Position numbers and translations under genes: made by a program. Below, in pieces: positions 63,542-64,000 of a stretch of 64,000 nt of DNA. Origin of the DNA: Streptococcus ruminantium (GTDB lineage: Bacteria; Bacillota; Bacilli; Lactobacillales; Streptococcaceae); NCBI RefSeq assembly GCF_003609975.1, contig NZ_AP018400.1, positions 1,376,501 to 1,440,500 of the forward strand, read 5' to 3'. Numbering within the stretch: position 1 is the first letter of the stretch; each line of letters starts with the position of its first letter. Below the pieces are notes generated by a model, which was given only the letters and a program-made list of their open reading frames with translations, was not told where the DNA came from and did no database searches.

Positions 63542-64000
63542 CTATGATACCCATCTCCAATTAAAAAACTTGAACAAAAGCCGATATAACCATTCTAATA
63601 CTACTGCCGTCATATATGAGATGAATACCAGCAATAGAAAAATTATTATTGCGTTTTCGGTAAAATAAATTATATGGGGAATCAGTTTATAACAATAGAA
63701 ACTATGTGTCAACCACATAAAGAGACTACGATTCCCTAATTTCACCAATAATCCTTCTAACCAATTGACATTGATTATCTTATATATATATATATATATA
63801 TGCTTCAAGTATAAAATATATACAGGACAAGCTATATTCATAAAACTAGGTACACGTGCTCCGATTATGACTAGCAGTAAAAAAATGGTACACAAAAGCA
63901 TTATTCCTAGTGGATTATCAAACTTTTTAAGGTAATTCTCTAGATTCTTTGAGATAATTGGCTCAATCCTAACAGTAATAAACCCCAATCCAAAAGCAAT
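63542..64000 (-). CDS. Acyltransferase family 3 (OafA-like), C-terminal part; cut by window
   Basis: Membrane O-acyltransferase that would acetylate capsule sugars. Only the last about 152 codons are in the window; the frame is open at 64000. At least four hydrophobic segments (NPLGIMLLCTIFLLLVIIGA, LGNRSLFMWLTHSFYCYKLI, IIIFLLLVFISYMTAVVLEW) fit the AT3 C-terminus. Contains a (TA)10 tract (63781-63801) encoding HIYIYIYK. Single-copy terminal gene with no terminator seen before wecB (63411-63541). Confidence 0.75.
   Translation of the reverse strand: MAFGLGFITVRIEPIISKNLENYLKKFDNPLGIMLLCTIFLLLVIIGARVPSFMNIACPVYILYLKHIYIYIYKIINVNWLEGLLVKLGNRSLFMWLTHSFYCYKLIPHIIYFTENAIIIFLLLVFISYMTAVVLEWLYRLLFKFFNWRWVS
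63781..63801. repeat. (TA)10 dinucleotide repeat within the acyltransferase gene
   Basis: Twenty-one bases of alternating T and A inside the reading frame. Loss or gain of one unit shifts the frame, so it can act as an on/off switch by slipped-strand mispairing. Confidence 0.9.

Noticed and set aside
1..64000. CRISPR array, rRNA operon, intact insertion sequence
   Set aside because: No regularly spaced repeats, rRNA text or complete transposase frame seen anywhere in the window.

Overview
The window looks like about 64 kb of a low-GC streptococcal chromosome, most probably Streptococcus suis. The reasons are the arcA/GNAT/arcB/arcC/arcD arginine deiminase cluster led by an FNR-like flpS gene, a sortase-anchored 5'-nucleotidase, a comEA-comEC pair, a dltXABCD operon, a MurE with the L-Lys-type DDPNREDP signature, and a capsule locus bounded by glf. 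Species assignment is inference; no 16S rRNA gene is present.

Layout. Positions 1-3.7 kb: nrnA (cut by the left edge) divergent from a flavodoxin, the zinc-independent S14 paralogue with a perfect AdcR box, chorismate mutase and a ClC channel. 3.8-6.5 kb: a secreted protein, tRNA-Arg(CCU), a TIM-barrel protein and rplS with a probable L19 leader. 6.5-12.2 kb: a wall-anchored 5'-nucleotidase, then a decayed mobile-element patch (TnpW-like peptide, HTH/membrane regulator, recombinase-like scrap), sodA and holA. 12.4-18.5 kb: a small secreted protein, comEC, comEA, plsC and murE. 18.8-22.6 kb: a siderophore uptake operon fhuCDBG with a PerR/Fur-like box. 22.8-27.3 kb: dltXABCD, including the short dltX. 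27.5-30.3 kb: nagB under two NagR-type operators, a 55-residue membrane protein, queA and argR. 31-34.2 kb: a 1055-residue LPXTG GH16 enzyme. 34.6-42.8 kb: the arginine deiminase cluster (arcA, GNAT, arcB, arcC, arcD, M20 peptidase) with flpS. 42.9-49.4 kb: whiA, yvcK, rapZ, RidA, asnS, aspC and a YpmB-like protein. 49.5-50.7 kb: a MarR regulator and an FMN reductase.

From 51.1 kb to the right edge is the glf end of a capsule cluster transcribed on the minus strand: an acyltransferase (cut by the edge), wecB, a Stealth-type sugar phosphotransferase, a decayed glycosyltransferase, wzy, wzx, a GT2, a LicD transferase, a cytidylyltransferase-choline kinase fusion, a LicB-type permease, a second LicC-type cytidylyltransferase, and glf. 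Together these predict a repeat unit made by the Wzx/Wzy route and decorated with phosphocholine or a related phospho-amino-alcohol.

The most notable signals are: three plus-strand genes (murE, a small membrane protein, a marR) whose ATG lies exactly 6 bases after the -10 hexamer with no usable ribosome site, suggesting leaderless mRNAs; a (TA)10 tract inside the acyltransferase reading frame, a possible phase-variation switch; a glycosyltransferase whose first third is broken by frameshifts and stops; the choline-modification module with two different nucleotidyltransferases; and several well-formed operators (AdcR, NagR x2, PerR/Fur-like, CcpA cre, a CRP-like site, a ComX-type box). I saw no CRISPR array, no intact insertion sequence and no rRNA.
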